This document shows positions 50,489-60,656 of a stretch of 64,000 nt of DNA, piece by piece. The DNA is taken from NCBI GenBank assembly GCA_903879715.1, contig CAIRMR010000056.1, positions 1 to 64,000 on the forward strand. Direction: 5' to 3'. The number at the start of each line of letters is the position of its first letter. The first letter of the stretch is position 1. The notes under the pieces were generated by a model, which was given only the letters and a program-made list of their open reading frames with translations, ran no database searches and had not been told where the DNA came from. The position numbers and the translations under genes are program-made. Source of the stretch: an uncultured Bacteroidales bacterium. Lineage in GTDB: Bacteria > Bacteroidota > Bacteroidia > Bacteroidales > UBA4417.

Positions 50489-51268
50489 TTAATTCGTACC
50501 TGCCAGTCCTGTTTCATGTGGTGTTGAAATAATATCATTAAAATATTCAAGTGAAATAAACTGCGGAGTGTATGTGCCACCTGTGGCTGTTAATAATCTG
50601 TAAAAAGAGCGCAGGTGGTTACGTGAGCCTTTCTCAAGGTTATTGAATACAAATAGGACATCCAGGTTGTCAGCATCAATAAGGCTGTGATTGTGAAGAT
50701 CGTTGATATCAAGATCTTCAATAGTAGCACCCACAATAAGTGCTGCACTTAACGAAGTGCTGCCCTGGGCTACCAGACTCGTATATAATGCCTGAAGTCC
50801 GGGATTTACATAATTGCCGGCTACATGATTCAATGCCGGATCAGGCAGGCTGTATTTAAGTAAAAGCGTTTGGACTGCTGTTGCATGCTGAGTTTCAGCT
50901 TTTGATATATTATTAAAAACCGGAACGTCATAAATGCTGTATAACATTACATAAACATCCTGCGCAAGCAGTTCTTCTTCGCGCATAGTAGTCAGCGAGT
51001 TGATTTCGGAAGCACTTAATGGTTCAACAGGAAGAGTGTTGATGTAACTGAATAAATTGCCGGAACATGTACCCGGAATTCCCAAAAGAGCGATTGAATC
51101 ACAACCGCCTACAGTTGTATCCATGCTGGTGATTTCCTCAATGATCGATTTTGTGTCATCCAGACTAAGGGTATCGTCAGTTGTACTATCTTTTGTGCAT
51201 TGAGCAAATGCAAGGATTACTCCTGATACTAAGATCAGGTTGATTAAAGTTTTTTTTAGCGTTTTCAT
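50489..51268 (-). CDS. DUF2202 ferritin-like lipoprotein
   Basis: The 259-residue protein has a lipoprotein signal (FAQC). Residues from about 85 match DUF2202, a ferritin-like four-helix domain with metal ligands such as EEELLAQD, ETQHA and GSRNHLRSF. Function is unknown, but iron or another divalent metal is likely bound. It lies beside the sigma/Spy/repeat genes, which suggests a metal-stress locus. Confidence 0.82.
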   Translation of the reverse strand: MKTLKKTLINLILVSGVILAFAQCTKDSTTDDTLSLDDTKSIIEEITSMDTTVGGCDSIALLGIPGTCSGNLFSYINTLPVEPLSASEINSLTTMREEELLAQDVYVMLYSIYDVPVFNNISKAETQHATAVQTLLLKYSLPDPALNHVAGNYVNPGLQALYTSLVAQGSTSLSAALIVGATIEDLDINDLHNHSLIDADNLDVLFVFNNLEKGSRNHLRSFYRLLTATGGTYTPQFISLEYFNDIISTPHETGLAGTN

Positions 51269-51750
51269 AGTATTTTTTTTAGGTTAATATTAATTGTTAG
51301 ACACAGGCAATGCCTAAAACCAGCGTTTGTGTGAAATTAAAGTGTAAGAGAAGATGTATTTAATAAAAATAATCAGGCTTTCATTTCTGGCGATAAATAT
51401 TTTAGCAAGTCTACAATATTTTAGTCGGAATTGTTAAATAGCTAATAATCAGAGTGATAGGATTTCATAAATTGATATTGCAAAATTATTGTAATTAGGT
51501 TTAGCAGTTGGTTTAAAATTAAATAAAATAAATTTCTCTAAAAAGCACTCTAACAACACTCATTATTGTATTGTTTACTACATTAGCAGTCTATTTGTCA
51601 TAAATCTATCTGGTAAAACAGTGTTGTACAAATTAGATATGAGTAGAATGATTATTTTGAAAAAAGCAACTATTCAATAGAAATGTTACAAATAATAGAA
51701 TAGCATTAGTATCAATCCAAATTCATTAACAACCATTTAAAAAAACAATT
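51269..51750. other. AT-rich gap ahead of the HU gene
   Basis: This 482-base, AT-rich region lies between divergent genes. I see no open frame, clear -33/-7 pair or repeat that I can support. It is a likely site for promoters of both neighbours. Confidence 0.4.
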
Positions 51751-52020
51751 ATGAACAAATCTGAATTAATTGACGCATTGGCAGCTGGTGCCGACCTGAC
51801 AAAAGCTCAGGCAAAAAAAGCAATTGATTGCTATCACGAAACTGTAGCCGGAGCTCTTGCTGCTGGAAGTCGTGTTGAAATCGTAGGTTTTGGATCATTT
51901 TCAGTAACAACCAGGGAAGCCAGAACAGGCCGTAATCCTAAAACTGGTGCTGCTTTACAAATAGCAGCAAAAAAAGTTGCCAAGTTTAAACCTGGTAAAG
52001 CATTATCCGATAGCTTATAA
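51751..52020 (+). CDS. HU-family DNA-binding protein
   Basis: The 89-residue protein has the HU signature GFGSFSVTTREARTGRNPKTG and a KVAKFKPGKAL end, giving the DNA-bending beta arm and dimer core. Bacteroidota carry several HU paralogs; this is the standard nucleoid type. The gene ends before a strong bidirectional terminator. Confidence 0.92.
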   Translation: MNKSELIDALAAGADLTKAQAKKAIDCYHETVAGALAAGSRVEIVGFGSFSVTTREARTGRNPKTGAALQIAAKKVAKFKPGKALSDSL

Positions 52021-52062
52021 AGTAATAGCTCCCTGCTTTTCGTGAGCAGGAACTAAAAATAC

Positions 52063-52110
52063 GGCGTTCATTATTCCTGTCTTTTGGGGAATAATGAACG
52101 CCTCTTTATT
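52063..52110 (+). terminator. Strong bidirectional terminator
   Basis: GGCGTTCATTATTCC (52063-52077) pairs perfectly with GGAATAATGAACGCC (52088-52102), with a 10-base loop and T-rich sequence after it. A smaller CCTGCT/AGCAGG hairpin lies just upstream (52032-52050). It separates HU from the convergent hybrid kinase gene. Confidence 0.85.
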
Positions 52111-52183
52111 TAACAGCAACCTGTATTTAAATCCAGGGCAAAAATGCATTCGTAGTGTGCCGGAATACTGAATTATTGAAGAA

Positions 52184-55100
52184 TCAATTCACTTTATTCT
52201 CCAGCAGATCTCCTACCGAAGCCAGCAAGTGTGTGCGATCGACGGGTTTTTTAATATATTCTTCGCATCCGCATAGAAATGCTTCCTGTTCATCGTCAGT
52301 TGAAACAAAAGCGGTAAGAGCTATAACCGGTAAGTTAGGAAGGAAATTTTTGATTTGCCGTGTTGCTTCTATGCCTCCCATCACTGGCATTTTTAAGTCC
52401 ATTAATACAAGACTCACATCCGAGTTATTATAACAGATATTTACAGCTTCCACTCCGTTTTCAGCTCGTATTACTTTAAAATCGGCTCTGCTGAGCACTG
52501 TTTCGATGAATTTATAATTGTAATCATCATCTTCAGCTACCAGTATTACTGAATTCTTTGCCAGCAAAGGATGCTTCGGTTTTACCACTTCTTCTTTTGA
52601 TTCTTTCGACAAAGTTGTAATGATTACTTCGGCAGGTAACGTAAAGTATACAGTAGCTCCTTTAGCTTTCCCTGTTTCAATAAATATTTCGCCTCCCAGT
52701 AATTCAACCAATCCTCTGGCAATTGGTAATCCGAGTCCAACGGTTTCATAACTACGGGTTGTGGAAACGTCAGCATGAGAATTGTAATCGAATAATGAAT
52801 TGACTTTCTTGTTTTCAATCCCAATTCCTGTATCCGTAACATAAAATTCAGGAATAGTGTTTCGTTTCCTGAAACCATATTCAATTTTCCCTTTTTCAGT
52901 GAATTTTACAGCATTGCACAGTAAATGTGTCAGGATTTTATGTACGATATCCGGATCTGTATTCATTTGAATATCAGTAGGATTTTCAGGCTTTTGCATG
53001 CTTAGTTCAAGACCCTTTGCGTTACAGGAACCGATAAATTCATTCTTTATCTCTTCCAGCAATGTATTGAGATGAAAATGCTTTGAATAGGTCCTGGTTT
53101 TCCCTGATAAAATCATGGATATGTCAATATAGCTGGTAACAGTGTTCAGCAGCCTTGTGCTGCTTTTCTTGATGATATCGATATAATTTTGTTTATTCTC
53201 TTTCGAAATCTCAGTATTTACCAACATATCGGCGAATCCTATGATGCCATTGAGTGGAGTACGTACTTCGTTGGAGATATTATTAATAAGCGATGCCTTC
53301 AGCTTGTCTGCAGCTTCAATTTTGGCCTTAGCCTCTGAAAGTTCTTCCCACTGTTTGTGTTTAGTTGTAATATCTTCACAAATCGTAACTACATGTGTAA
53401 TCTGCCTCTTTTCGTTCTTCACCGGTGAAATACTTACGTTTTCCCAGTAATGTTCGCCATTTTTCCTTCTTACCGGCAGTTCACCCGTCCAATCTTTACC
53501 CGACAGAACCGTTTCCCACATTTCAGAATAGGTTATATCGGAGTATTTGCCCGAATAGAGAAACCATTGTTTTTTTTCTTTAATTTCCTGTAAACTATGG
53601 CCAGTAATTTTTGTGAAACGGGGATTTACATATTCTATTCTTCCGTGTTGATCGGTAACCATTATCCCAACAGGGCTTTGCTCTATGGATTTGGTTAATA
53701 GCCTGCTTTGCTGCTCTGCATGTTTCCTTGTCGAAATGTCATTAACAATGGAATAAATATATTCCTTACCGGAAATCTCCAGTTTACTGGCAAAAACCTC
53801 AACATCTTTAAGGGAACCATCGTTACAGCAGTGCTGGGTTTCGTATTGCAGAAATCCCATCGATCGAATTTTCTTTAACTGGGCTGTTACGTCTTCAGGT
53901 TTGGCCGCCGAAATTTCAGCTATTTTCATTTGCTTTAAAGCTTCTTTGCTGAAGCCATAAAACCTGGCAGCTGAATAGTTTACATCAACTATTTGTTGTG
54001 TTTCAGGATCAAAAACAAGTTTGACAATAGACTGGTTTTCGAATAGCGCATGGAATTTTTCTTCGTTTTTACGGACTATTTCCTCTGCTTCTATACGTTC
54101 AGTTATATCCCTTAATGATCCTTCAATTATATCAGGTTGCCCTTTTGTGTTGTATACTAACCGGGCATTCATCGAAGCATATAAGATTTCGTCATTTCTT
54201 GTTCGGAACCTGACTACAAAGTCCCAGACCTTACCCTTCTCTAACAAGGATTGAACAAGCAAGTCTCTATCGTTAATATCATAGTATAAGTTAGCTATTG
54301 GATTTCCAATCAGCTCATCCCGGCTGTATCCAAGGTATTGGTCCACAGATGGGCTGATTTCATAAAGGATACCTTCCAGGTCGGTCTGGAAGATTACATC
54401 CTGAACACTTTCGAATATCATCCGGTATTTCTCTTCACTTGCGGAGAGGGTTTCCCAGGCCTTTTTACGTTTTGTAACATCAGTGGCTTGCATATGGCAA
54501 GCCTTCGTTCCATTGAAATCGATAAGATGAGAGTTGAGTTCAACATGGATAACCTCTCCGGTTTTCTTCAGGTGCCACCAATTCCCTGCTGCGTGATAAT
54601 TAGTCTGAGATTCGTTGGCTCCTTTAACTGCCGTATTATCTTCAACAGGGCTTAAGTCCCTGAGGGTTAAAGACAAAAACTCCTCACGGGTATAACCGTA
54701 TTGATCCAGAGTCGCATTGTTAGCTTCAAGGATTGCATGGGTCTTAATGTCGAACACAAACATGGGTAGCGGATTATAAGCGAACATACTGTGATATGCT
54801 TCCGCACTCATCACAAGCGAGTCTGTAGATTTAATCTTTTCTCTCTCGTTGTCACTCTTTTTAATTGCCGATTTCACTGCGTCGCCCAATCGGCCAATCT
54901 GCTCTTTGTCAATATAGTCAACGGCACCTGCCTTCATGCATTCAACGACTGTTGTTTCATCGTTAGAGTGAGTAAGGAAAATAACAGGTATTTGAAGCGA
55001 TTTTTCTTTAATCAGTTTCAATACTGTTAACCCATCAAAGGATGGCAATTTATATTCGGTAAGAATCAGTTCAGGTGGATATTTCTCCAGCTGTTCTTCG

Positions 55101-55222
55101 AAATCCTGCCGTGTTTTAACAATGCTGAAATGAAACTTTTCAAGAACCTTCTCAATCTCTTGCTTAGCAAGGTTAGCATCGGATTTCAGATGCTCTACCA
55201 TAAGTATTTTATGCTCTTTCAT
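52184..55222 (-). CDS. Multi-PAS hybrid histidine kinase with lost phosphoacceptors
   Basis: The 1012-residue protein has an N-terminal receiver (1-125), four PAS domains (about 133-630), a HisKA-like segment (about 640-710), an HATPase domain (about 760-870) and a C-terminal receiver (about 890-1010). In the first receiver the phosphoacceptor Asp is E56 (LILTEYKLP). The HisKA box reads ISNEVRTPLNG, with Asn 651 in place of the phosphoacceptor His. The HATPase N box, DTGIGI and GLGLPIARG, and the last receiver with LVLMDLKMP look intact. It cannot autophosphorylate in the normal way; it may signal allosterically or be phosphorylated by a partner. Confidence 0.88.
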   Translation of the reverse strand: MKEHKILMVEHLKSDANLAKQEIEKVLEKFHFSIVKTRQDFEEQLEKYPPELILTEYKLPSFDGLTVLKLIKEKSLQIPVIFLTHSNDETTVVECMKAGAVDYIDKEQIGRLGDAVKSAIKKSDNEREKIKSTDSLVMSAEAYHSMFAYNPLPMFVFDIKTHAILEANNATLDQYGYTREEFLSLTLRDLSPVEDNTAVKGANESQTNYHAAGNWWHLKKTGEVIHVELNSHLIDFNGTKACHMQATDVTKRKKAWETLSASEEKYRMIFESVQDVIFQTDLEGILYEISPSVDQYLGYSRDELIGNPIANLYYDINDRDLLVQSLLEKGKVWDFVVRFRTRNDEILYASMNARLVYNTKGQPDIIEGSLRDITERIEAEEIVRKNEEKFHALFENQSIVKLVFDPETQQIVDVNYSAARFYGFSKEALKQMKIAEISAAKPEDVTAQLKKIRSMGFLQYETQHCCNDGSLKDVEVFASKLEISGKEYIYSIVNDISTRKHAEQQSRLLTKSIEQSPVGIMVTDQHGRIEYVNPRFTKITGHSLQEIKEKKQWFLYSGKYSDITYSEMWETVLSGKDWTGELPVRRKNGEHYWENVSISPVKNEKRQITHVVTICEDITTKHKQWEELSEAKAKIEAADKLKASLINNISNEVRTPLNGIIGFADMLVNTEISKENKQNYIDIIKKSSTRLLNTVTSYIDISMILSGKTRTYSKHFHLNTLLEEIKNEFIGSCNAKGLELSMQKPENPTDIQMNTDPDIVHKILTHLLCNAVKFTEKGKIEYGFRKRNTIPEFYVTDTGIGIENKKVNSLFDYNSHADVSTTRSYETVGLGLPIARGLVELLGGEIFIETGKAKGATVYFTLPAEVIITTLSKESKEEVVKPKHPLLAKNSVILVAEDDDYNYKFIETVLSRADFKVIRAENGVEAVNICYNNSDVSLVLMDLKMPVMGGIEATRQIKNFLPNLPVIALTAFVSTDDEQEAFLCGCEEYIKKPVDRTHLLASVGDLLENKVN

Positions 55223-56177
55223 ATCTGCTCGATTTTTAAAGATAATTCAACTTTCAGTATTCTGATTCTGGTTATTGTGCTGATTGCTAATCCGTTTATG
55301 GAATCAATCTTTTTGGCCTAAACTTCCGGTTATCCGGGAGTCATCTATCCACCAGGCATCTACACAACTGTATAATGTCTGGAGTTACTGCATTTCGTGA
55401 AATTTATCGAGTTAAATATAGTACACTGGTAGCCTGGCCGATAAGGTTTCACTCAACAGTGTCTTCCTCCTGAGAGGTAACCACATCCACATATTTTTGT
55501 GGCAGGGCCTGATATTCCGTTGAATAATCCGCTATACTGATATTCAATCGCTGCGTATTATTCAGATGGCCTTTGAAAAAGAGTGAAACTTGTAGTTGCC
55601 TGAAAGGCAGATGGTGGTTCTGAAGTTTTTCTTTTTCTACGCCAGAGTATACCTGCAATAGCATTGTTCAGCAAAGGAGCTTTTGAGAAACAGGCAGGTT
55701 GAAATTAAGGACATCCATTTAAAGTAGTTCGGGTTCAAGCAAAATTCCCTCAAATGACGTTACAATCAAGCGATCAGTTTATCCTTCAATACAAGGAAAA
55801 TAACTATGTAAATAGGTAAAAAATCAGGAAATGAGTACCTTGGTGGTCAGCTAATGACGCATCAATGCCAGGAAATTCAAGTACTCATTGTTGGTGTTGT
55901 ATAAACTGAGAGGATCTCAGCGATTCCGAAGATATTCCCTGGCATCCAATGATGATTGATCAAGTATACAAATATACAATATAATGTGTTCAAAAACAAT
56001 ATGCTATGAAAATAAATTTGAAACACTCAAAAATTGTTTTATCGGTTCATTATTCTGATTTATTCTTTAAATTTGTAAAACAAATAATCCACGTACCTGA
56101 GGCTTACTTAAAACCGGAAAGTATTGTTGAGACTACTAAAAGCATAAATTTATTCTACCTTAAAGGTAACGGGGAAT
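55223..56177. other. Long gap with no convincing gene
   Basis: This 955-base region lies between divergent genes. Only short frames occur, such as 55449-55664 on the minus strand (71 codons, no family recognised) and 56006-56194 overlapping the next gene. Neither shows a motif or start signal. It is likely non-coding, or holds a decayed gene that I cannot recognise. Confidence 0.4.
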
Positions 56178-56930
56178 ATGAAAAAGACTTATAAAAGAAT
56201 ATTTTCAGGACTAGGCGTTTTTATCCTGGTGCTGGTTCTTCTCTCGGTTGGTTACCTTATAAAAGCCAGGTCAATTATGAAAGGAATGACTACGGCTGAA
56301 ACCAGCGAAATCGCTAAAAATGTATTTTCGATAAAGGATTCGTTTGTAAATCTCTATCTGGTAAAAAATGGCGAGCACTATATTGCTATTGATGCAGGTA
56401 AGGATAAGGGTGTTATTCAGCAGGAACTAAACAAACTTAAAATTGATACTGATAAAATAGATGCAGTCCTTTTAACTCATACTGACGGTGACCATGTTGC
56501 CGGTATTAGTTTGTTTAAAAATGCAAGCATTTATATTTCAAAGCAGGAAGAGCAGTTACTGAATGGAGAGAAATCGAGGTTCTTCCTTTTTGGCAATAAA
56601 ATCGACTCAAAATCATATAAATTAATTGAGGATCAGCAAATATTGAGTATTGAAGGCATTAAAATACAAGGCTTTCTGGTTCCGGGGCATACGCCCGGGT
56701 CCATGTGTTACCTTATAAACGATACTCTAATGTTTACTGGTGATGCGCTGCGGATAGAACAGGGGAAAGTTGAGAAGTTCTACGCCTTTTTCAATATGGA
56801 TACAGAAACAGCGACTCATTCAATTGGAAAAATCGTTCGTATTCCGGGAGTTCAATATATATTTACAGCTCACAACGGATTTGCTAATAACTTTACAAAT
56901 GCAATAAAAGACTGGCCTTTGAACGAATAA
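56178..56930 (+). CDS. Membrane-anchored metallo-beta-lactamase-fold hydrolase
   Basis: The 250-residue protein has an N-terminal membrane anchor (about 10-30) and an MBL domain with metal ligands H101, D103, D105, H106 (HTDGDH), H171 (PGHTPG) and D189 (FTGDAL). The family hydrolyses many substrates (thioesters, lactones, persulfides as in ETHE1-like enzymes), and this one is not assignable. The anchor suggests activity outside the cytoplasm. It precedes the RluE-like gene by 84 bases. Confidence 0.83.
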   Translation: MKKTYKRIFSGLGVFILVLVLLSVGYLIKARSIMKGMTTAETSEIAKNVFSIKDSFVNLYLVKNGEHYIAIDAGKDKGVIQQELNKLKIDTDKIDAVLLTHTDGDHVAGISLFKNASIYISKQEEQLLNGEKSRFFLFGNKIDSKSYKLIEDQQILSIEGIKIQGFLVPGHTPGSMCYLINDTLMFTGDALRIEQGKVEKFYAFFNMDTETATHSIGKIVRIPGVQYIFTAHNGFANNFTNAIKDWPLNE

Positions 56931-57014
56931 GTATGAATTTTGAACTTCGAAAATTTGAACTAAATATTATCTGACGACAGGGCTATCATATTTGAAACCT
57001 GAAATTAACTTTAC

Positions 57015-57608
57015 ATGCCTGAACACCGCCATTTTATCCATCATAAGCCATACGGTTACCTTTGCCAGTTTGTATGTGAGCTCCCGAAAAAGAAACTCGT
57101 AGGCAGTTTGTACGATTTTCCCGATGGCACTATGGCTATCGGTCGCCTCGATGAACAGAGTGAAGGGCTGCTTCTGCTTACAACAGACGGGCAAGTCAGT
57201 GAACATATCCGAAGCCGGCATATTGAAAAGGAATACTTTGCTCAGGTAGATGGGCTGATTACCGATGAGGCTGTTGAAGAACTGAAACAAGGCGTTGAAA
57301 TCGGGATTCGCGATGTTAAATATCGCACTATGTCATGCCAGGTCTTCAGGCTTGAAAGCGATCCGGGATTTGCTCCCCGAACCCGTAAAATACGCGATGA
57401 ACGTCATGGCCCTACCAGTTGGGTTTCAATCACACTTACCGAAGGCAAATACCGGCAGGTGCGAAAAATGACGGCAGCGGCCGGATTCCCGACATTACGG
57501 TTAGTACGGGTTCGGATTGGGAATATACATCTTGGCGATTTGAAAGCCGGAGACGTAACTGAAGTAAGACAATTTGGGATGTCCGGAATTGAAGAACTCA
57601 AGATGTAA
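57015..57608 (+). CDS. rluE: RsuA/RluE-type 23S rRNA pseudouridine synthase
   Basis: The 197-residue protein has the catalytic segment AIGRLDEQSEGLLLLT with D46 and the EGKYRQVRKM motif. The absence of an N-terminal S4 domain and short length fit the RluE/RsuA subgroup that modifies one uridine. The exact site on the rRNA (such as U2457 for E. coli RluE) is not proven here. It appears monocistronic. Confidence 0.88.
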   Translation: MPEHRHFIHHKPYGYLCQFVCELPKKKLVGSLYDFPDGTMAIGRLDEQSEGLLLLTTDGQVSEHIRSRHIEKEYFAQVDGLITDEAVEELKQGVEIGIRDVKYRTMSCQVFRLESDPGFAPRTRKIRDERHGPTSWVSITLTEGKYRQVRKMTAAAGFPTLRLVRVRIGNIHLGDLKAGDVTEVRQFGMSGIEELKM

Positions 57609-58010
57609 GAAGATAAAAATACTTTTTTATGATTAACTATTTCTGTGCTATTGGCAACCTTGATTATAATGGTTTCTTTTTATCGTAAATTTGAGACTTC
57701 TTAACAGATGTTGTTCAAGTATTTATTCCTTTTGTAACTAATCAGTTTATCTAAAGTAATGAAAAACAAATACATGCCACAGATTACTCAGATTTCACAG
57801 ACAATGATTCATCATTTTTAATTTAAATTAATTGAAAAACTGCTAAAAGCAGTTTGAAATCTGTGTAATCCGTGAATTTAGCGAAGCGGTATCACGAATA
57901 CCTTTGAAAATAAGAAATCCATGAGTAAATCTGCGGCAAAAAAGCATTTTAATCAGACTGATTAGTTACATTCCTTATATTACAACCAGCAGAAATAATT
58001 TTAACCTTTT
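57609..58010. other. Intergenic region with a nested inverted repeat
   Basis: This 402-base gap contains the repeat at 57778-57874. No gene or strong promoter box is visible apart from this element. Confidence 0.4.
57778..57874. repeat. Inverted repeat CACAGATTAC... with inner hairpin
   Basis: CACAGATTACTCAGATTTCA (57778-57797) pairs with TGAAATCTGTGTAATCCGTG (57855-57874), with two mismatches. Inside it, AAACTGCT and AGCAGTTT (about 57837-57854) form another hairpin. Sequences of this CTGTGTAATCCGTG type are known as frequent intergenic repeats in Bacteroidota, as far as I recall. Confidence 0.7.
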
Positions 58011-60572
58011 ATGAGCCGACTGCCAAAGTTTATTTTATTTACAGTAGCCAGGCCATTTGGGGCGCATCTGCTTTCATTTTCTTTTATAATAATTATACTC
58101 GGGCTTTCAGGAATTTCATTGGCCGAAGGAACCAAACAACTGGAGCCCAATGGCGCTCCAACAAATTCAGTATGCAAGATTGTGCTCTCACAAAATTCTT
58201 TAGAATACAGGATTCCGTTTGCTTTAGTTAATTGCAGAGAGGACTTCAGGCTGAACATACGGATCAGTGATTTTGTAAACGAGAAAATATACCTGGGTTT
58301 CGGCCAAATGATTAACTATGCTGACGACGCAATCATTTATACTGATGTAAAGTACCAGGTAAGAGATCCTAAAGGTAATGTGGTTGCAGGTTATTCGCTC
58401 AGCCAGTTGCCCCGCAATTCCGGAAATCCAGGATTCATTACTACCCGCAGTCAGGTTGATGCGGGCCCCAATATTGATAATCTGAACACGCAGGGATATA
58501 CTCCTTTGGTGATTAATCCCGGGATGAATGGGGATTATAGTATTGAATTTGAAATACCTGTGCCTCCTGCCGGTACCCCATCTTCATCTGAGATGAGGGT
58601 ATTAAAATATTTTGATGCTACAGTTGCAAATGGAAATACTGCAATTCCCGGCCGGTTATGGAGCAAAGCCTGGCAATTGGCTACACGTGCTGTAGATGCT
58701 GATATAAAGGCATCTTTTTCACTTTTCTATATTTATACAAATGACAGTATTGTAACACGTTTTGATTGCAATGGTCTTGCTGGTGGGGTATGGTCGATAT
58801 ACAGCAACGAATGGGGGAGTTCTACTACCGGAACCTGGAATGATCGCCGCCAATCGTTGCGTGGAAATGCATCCGTTAAACCACAATATAAGATTTTTCT
58901 AAACGATCCCGACATAGCTATGTTCCCCACAGGACATATAGGTGAGATGGTTAGTTTTGATGTATTGCCAAACGTATGTGATACGGTGGTCACTTTTGAA
59001 GCGAATGTAACCAAAGGAGGAAACATTAATGTCCAACTGGATATTGATCCTCCTAATCCCGGCTCAATCGGACGCGAAGATGTGCTCCTGGGGTACACTG
59101 TTATAGCCGGACGCAATGTGCTGCTGCCTGCCTGGAACGGGAAAGACGGTAATGGAATTCCACTTGCTAATGGAACAGAAGTTAAAGCAAAGATCAGTTT
59201 TCTGAATGGTTTGTCGAATGTGCCTCTTTATGATGTGGAGGATAATCCGCGTGGCTTCAAAGTTGATATCCAGCGGCCCATGTCTGTTTCAGGATCTTCG
59301 AAACTCAAAATCTTTTGGGATGATTCGAAATTATCACCTCTTTATTTTCCCACCAGTAATGTTACGGAAGGCTGTATATATAGCGGTATCGAGCCTTTTT
59401 CCGGATGTCATGGCTGGACCAGAACGCAGAACCTGGGAGATACCAACACAATCAATTCCTGGTGGTATTTAACTACAGATCAGGTAATAGAAAAAACAGT
59501 TAAACTTATACTCAGACCTTCTTCAGGCCAGATTACCACACCTGTTAATATTTGCAGAGGACAAACAATAAGTTTCAACTCTAAATCAATTGATTTTGCG
59601 CAAAAATATCACTGGCATCTTTCTGTTCCGGGTTTCTCTGCTGATATAGTCAATGACGCACCTGATTCAACTTTTATTTATGATTTGAATGAGTCTATCC
59701 CAGCCGGTGAATATTTGGTTTCTGTTTTTGGCAGGAACCTTGTTTGCGGGGATGGAAAGATTGTGACTAAGTCTTTAATAATTCATAATTGGCCGAAAGC
59801 AGCTTATACGTATGGTAAAGCTTGCCAGGGTGCACCTATTACATTTACAGATCACAGCATTCCTGCAGATGCAGTGCTGAATGAATTCGCCTGGATACTA
59901 AATCCTGGTTCAGGCTATGAACTTACATTTCAGGATAATCCAGCCGTAATGGTATTTGATACTGCCGGGAATTATCCTATCAGTCATATTGTTACGGATT
60001 TACTTGGGTGTTCGGATACTGTCAGTTCAATAATCACGATAAAACCTAAACCGGATTGTGCTTTCAGTATCATCGAAAACACTGAAATTAATAACGGAGA
60101 AATTCATTTTGATAATCAAACTACAGGGGCTTCTGATTATTCCTGGGACTTTGGCAATACTAGTACTTCAAATCTCACGGAACCTGTTGTTACATACATT
60201 CTCGAAGGGAATTATACGATCATGCTCGTGGCAACCAGTCCCGAAGGGTGTAATGATACGATAACAGCACAATATTATTACATGCCGGGGTTGTGGCTTC
60301 CCAATGCATTTTCGCCTGATAAAAACGGTCAGAATGATTTTTTCAGGCCTGTTACCCAACGTAATACCCTTGAGCCTTACCAGCTACTTATATACGACAG
60401 GTGGGGACAGTTGGTTTTTAAAAGTACTGATCCTTCAGAAGGATGGGACGGGACTTTTAAAGGAGAGCCATGCCAGGCAGGCAGCTACAGTTACCTTTTG
60501 CAATACAGGGAAGCTAAAATTGAGAGTTCCGGAATTGTAACTTTGAGAGGGATGGTGAGTTTGATCAGGTAG
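58011..60572 (+). CDS. Type IX secretion cargo with PKD-like and type B sorting domains
   Basis: The 853-residue exported protein has a signal peptide-like N-terminus (about 1-41), Ig/PKD-like beta domains (about 500-760, with YSWDFGNTS and FAWILN) and a gliding-motility-associated C-terminal domain (about 765-853) starting LWLPNAFSPDKNGQNDFF and ending GIVTLRGMVSLIR, which is the type B T9SS signal. Cargo of this kind reaches the cell surface or medium through the type IX system. The first 450 residues show no catalytic motif that I recognise. The PorV/U or SprF-like partner is not adjacent. Confidence 0.87.
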   Translation: MSRLPKFILFTVARPFGAHLLSFSFIIIILGLSGISLAEGTKQLEPNGAPTNSVCKIVLSQNSLEYRIPFALVNCREDFRLNIRISDFVNEKIYLGFGQMINYADDAIIYTDVKYQVRDPKGNVVAGYSLSQLPRNSGNPGFITTRSQVDAGPNIDNLNTQGYTPLVINPGMNGDYSIEFEIPVPPAGTPSSSEMRVLKYFDATVANGNTAIPGRLWSKAWQLATRAVDADIKASFSLFYIYTNDSIVTRFDCNGLAGGVWSIYSNEWGSSTTGTWNDRRQSLRGNASVKPQYKIFLNDPDIAMFPTGHIGEMVSFDVLPNVCDTVVTFEANVTKGGNINVQLDIDPPNPGSIGREDVLLGYTVIAGRNVLLPAWNGKDGNGIPLANGTEVKAKISFLNGLSNVPLYDVEDNPRGFKVDIQRPMSVSGSSKLKIFWDDSKLSPLYFPTSNVTEGCIYSGIEPFSGCHGWTRTQNLGDTNTINSWWYLTTDQVIEKTVKLILRPSSGQITTPVNICRGQTISFNSKSIDFAQKYHWHLSVPGFSADIVNDAPDSTFIYDLNESIPAGEYLVSVFGRNLVCGDGKIVTKSLIIHNWPKAAYTYGKACQGAPITFTDHSIPADAVLNEFAWILNPGSGYELTFQDNPAVMVFDTAGNYPISHIVTDLLGCSDTVSSIITIKPKPDCAFSIIENTEINNGEIHFDNQTTGASDYSWDFGNTSTSNLTEPVVTYILEGNYTIMLVATSPEGCNDTITAQYYYMPGLWLPNAFSPDKNGQNDFFRPVTQRNTLEPYQLLIYDRWGQLVFKSTDPSEGWDGTFKGEPCQAGSYSYLLQYREAKIESSGIVTLRGMVSLIR

Positions 60573-60602
60573 TCTCAAAAAATGTCTTGAACAGATTCTT
60601 AA

Positions 60603-60637
60603 CACTAAAAAGGCCACCCTCAGGCAGCCTTTTAATT
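60603..60637 (+). terminator. Convergent terminator between T9SS cargo and rhodanese genes
   Basis: AAAAGGC (60608-60614) pairs with GCCTTTT (60627-60633) and is flanked by A- and T-rich sequence, so it can work in both directions. Confidence 0.7.
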
Positions 60638-60656
60638 ATTGTTTCGGATTCAGATA

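Noticed and set aside
55449-55664. 71-codon open frame on the minus strand
   Set aside because: No family, promoter or neighbouring partner; it could be a remnant but cannot be supported.
56006-56194. 62-codon open frame before the MBL-fold gene
   Set aside because: It overlaps the MBL gene start, has no start signal and no recognisable motif.
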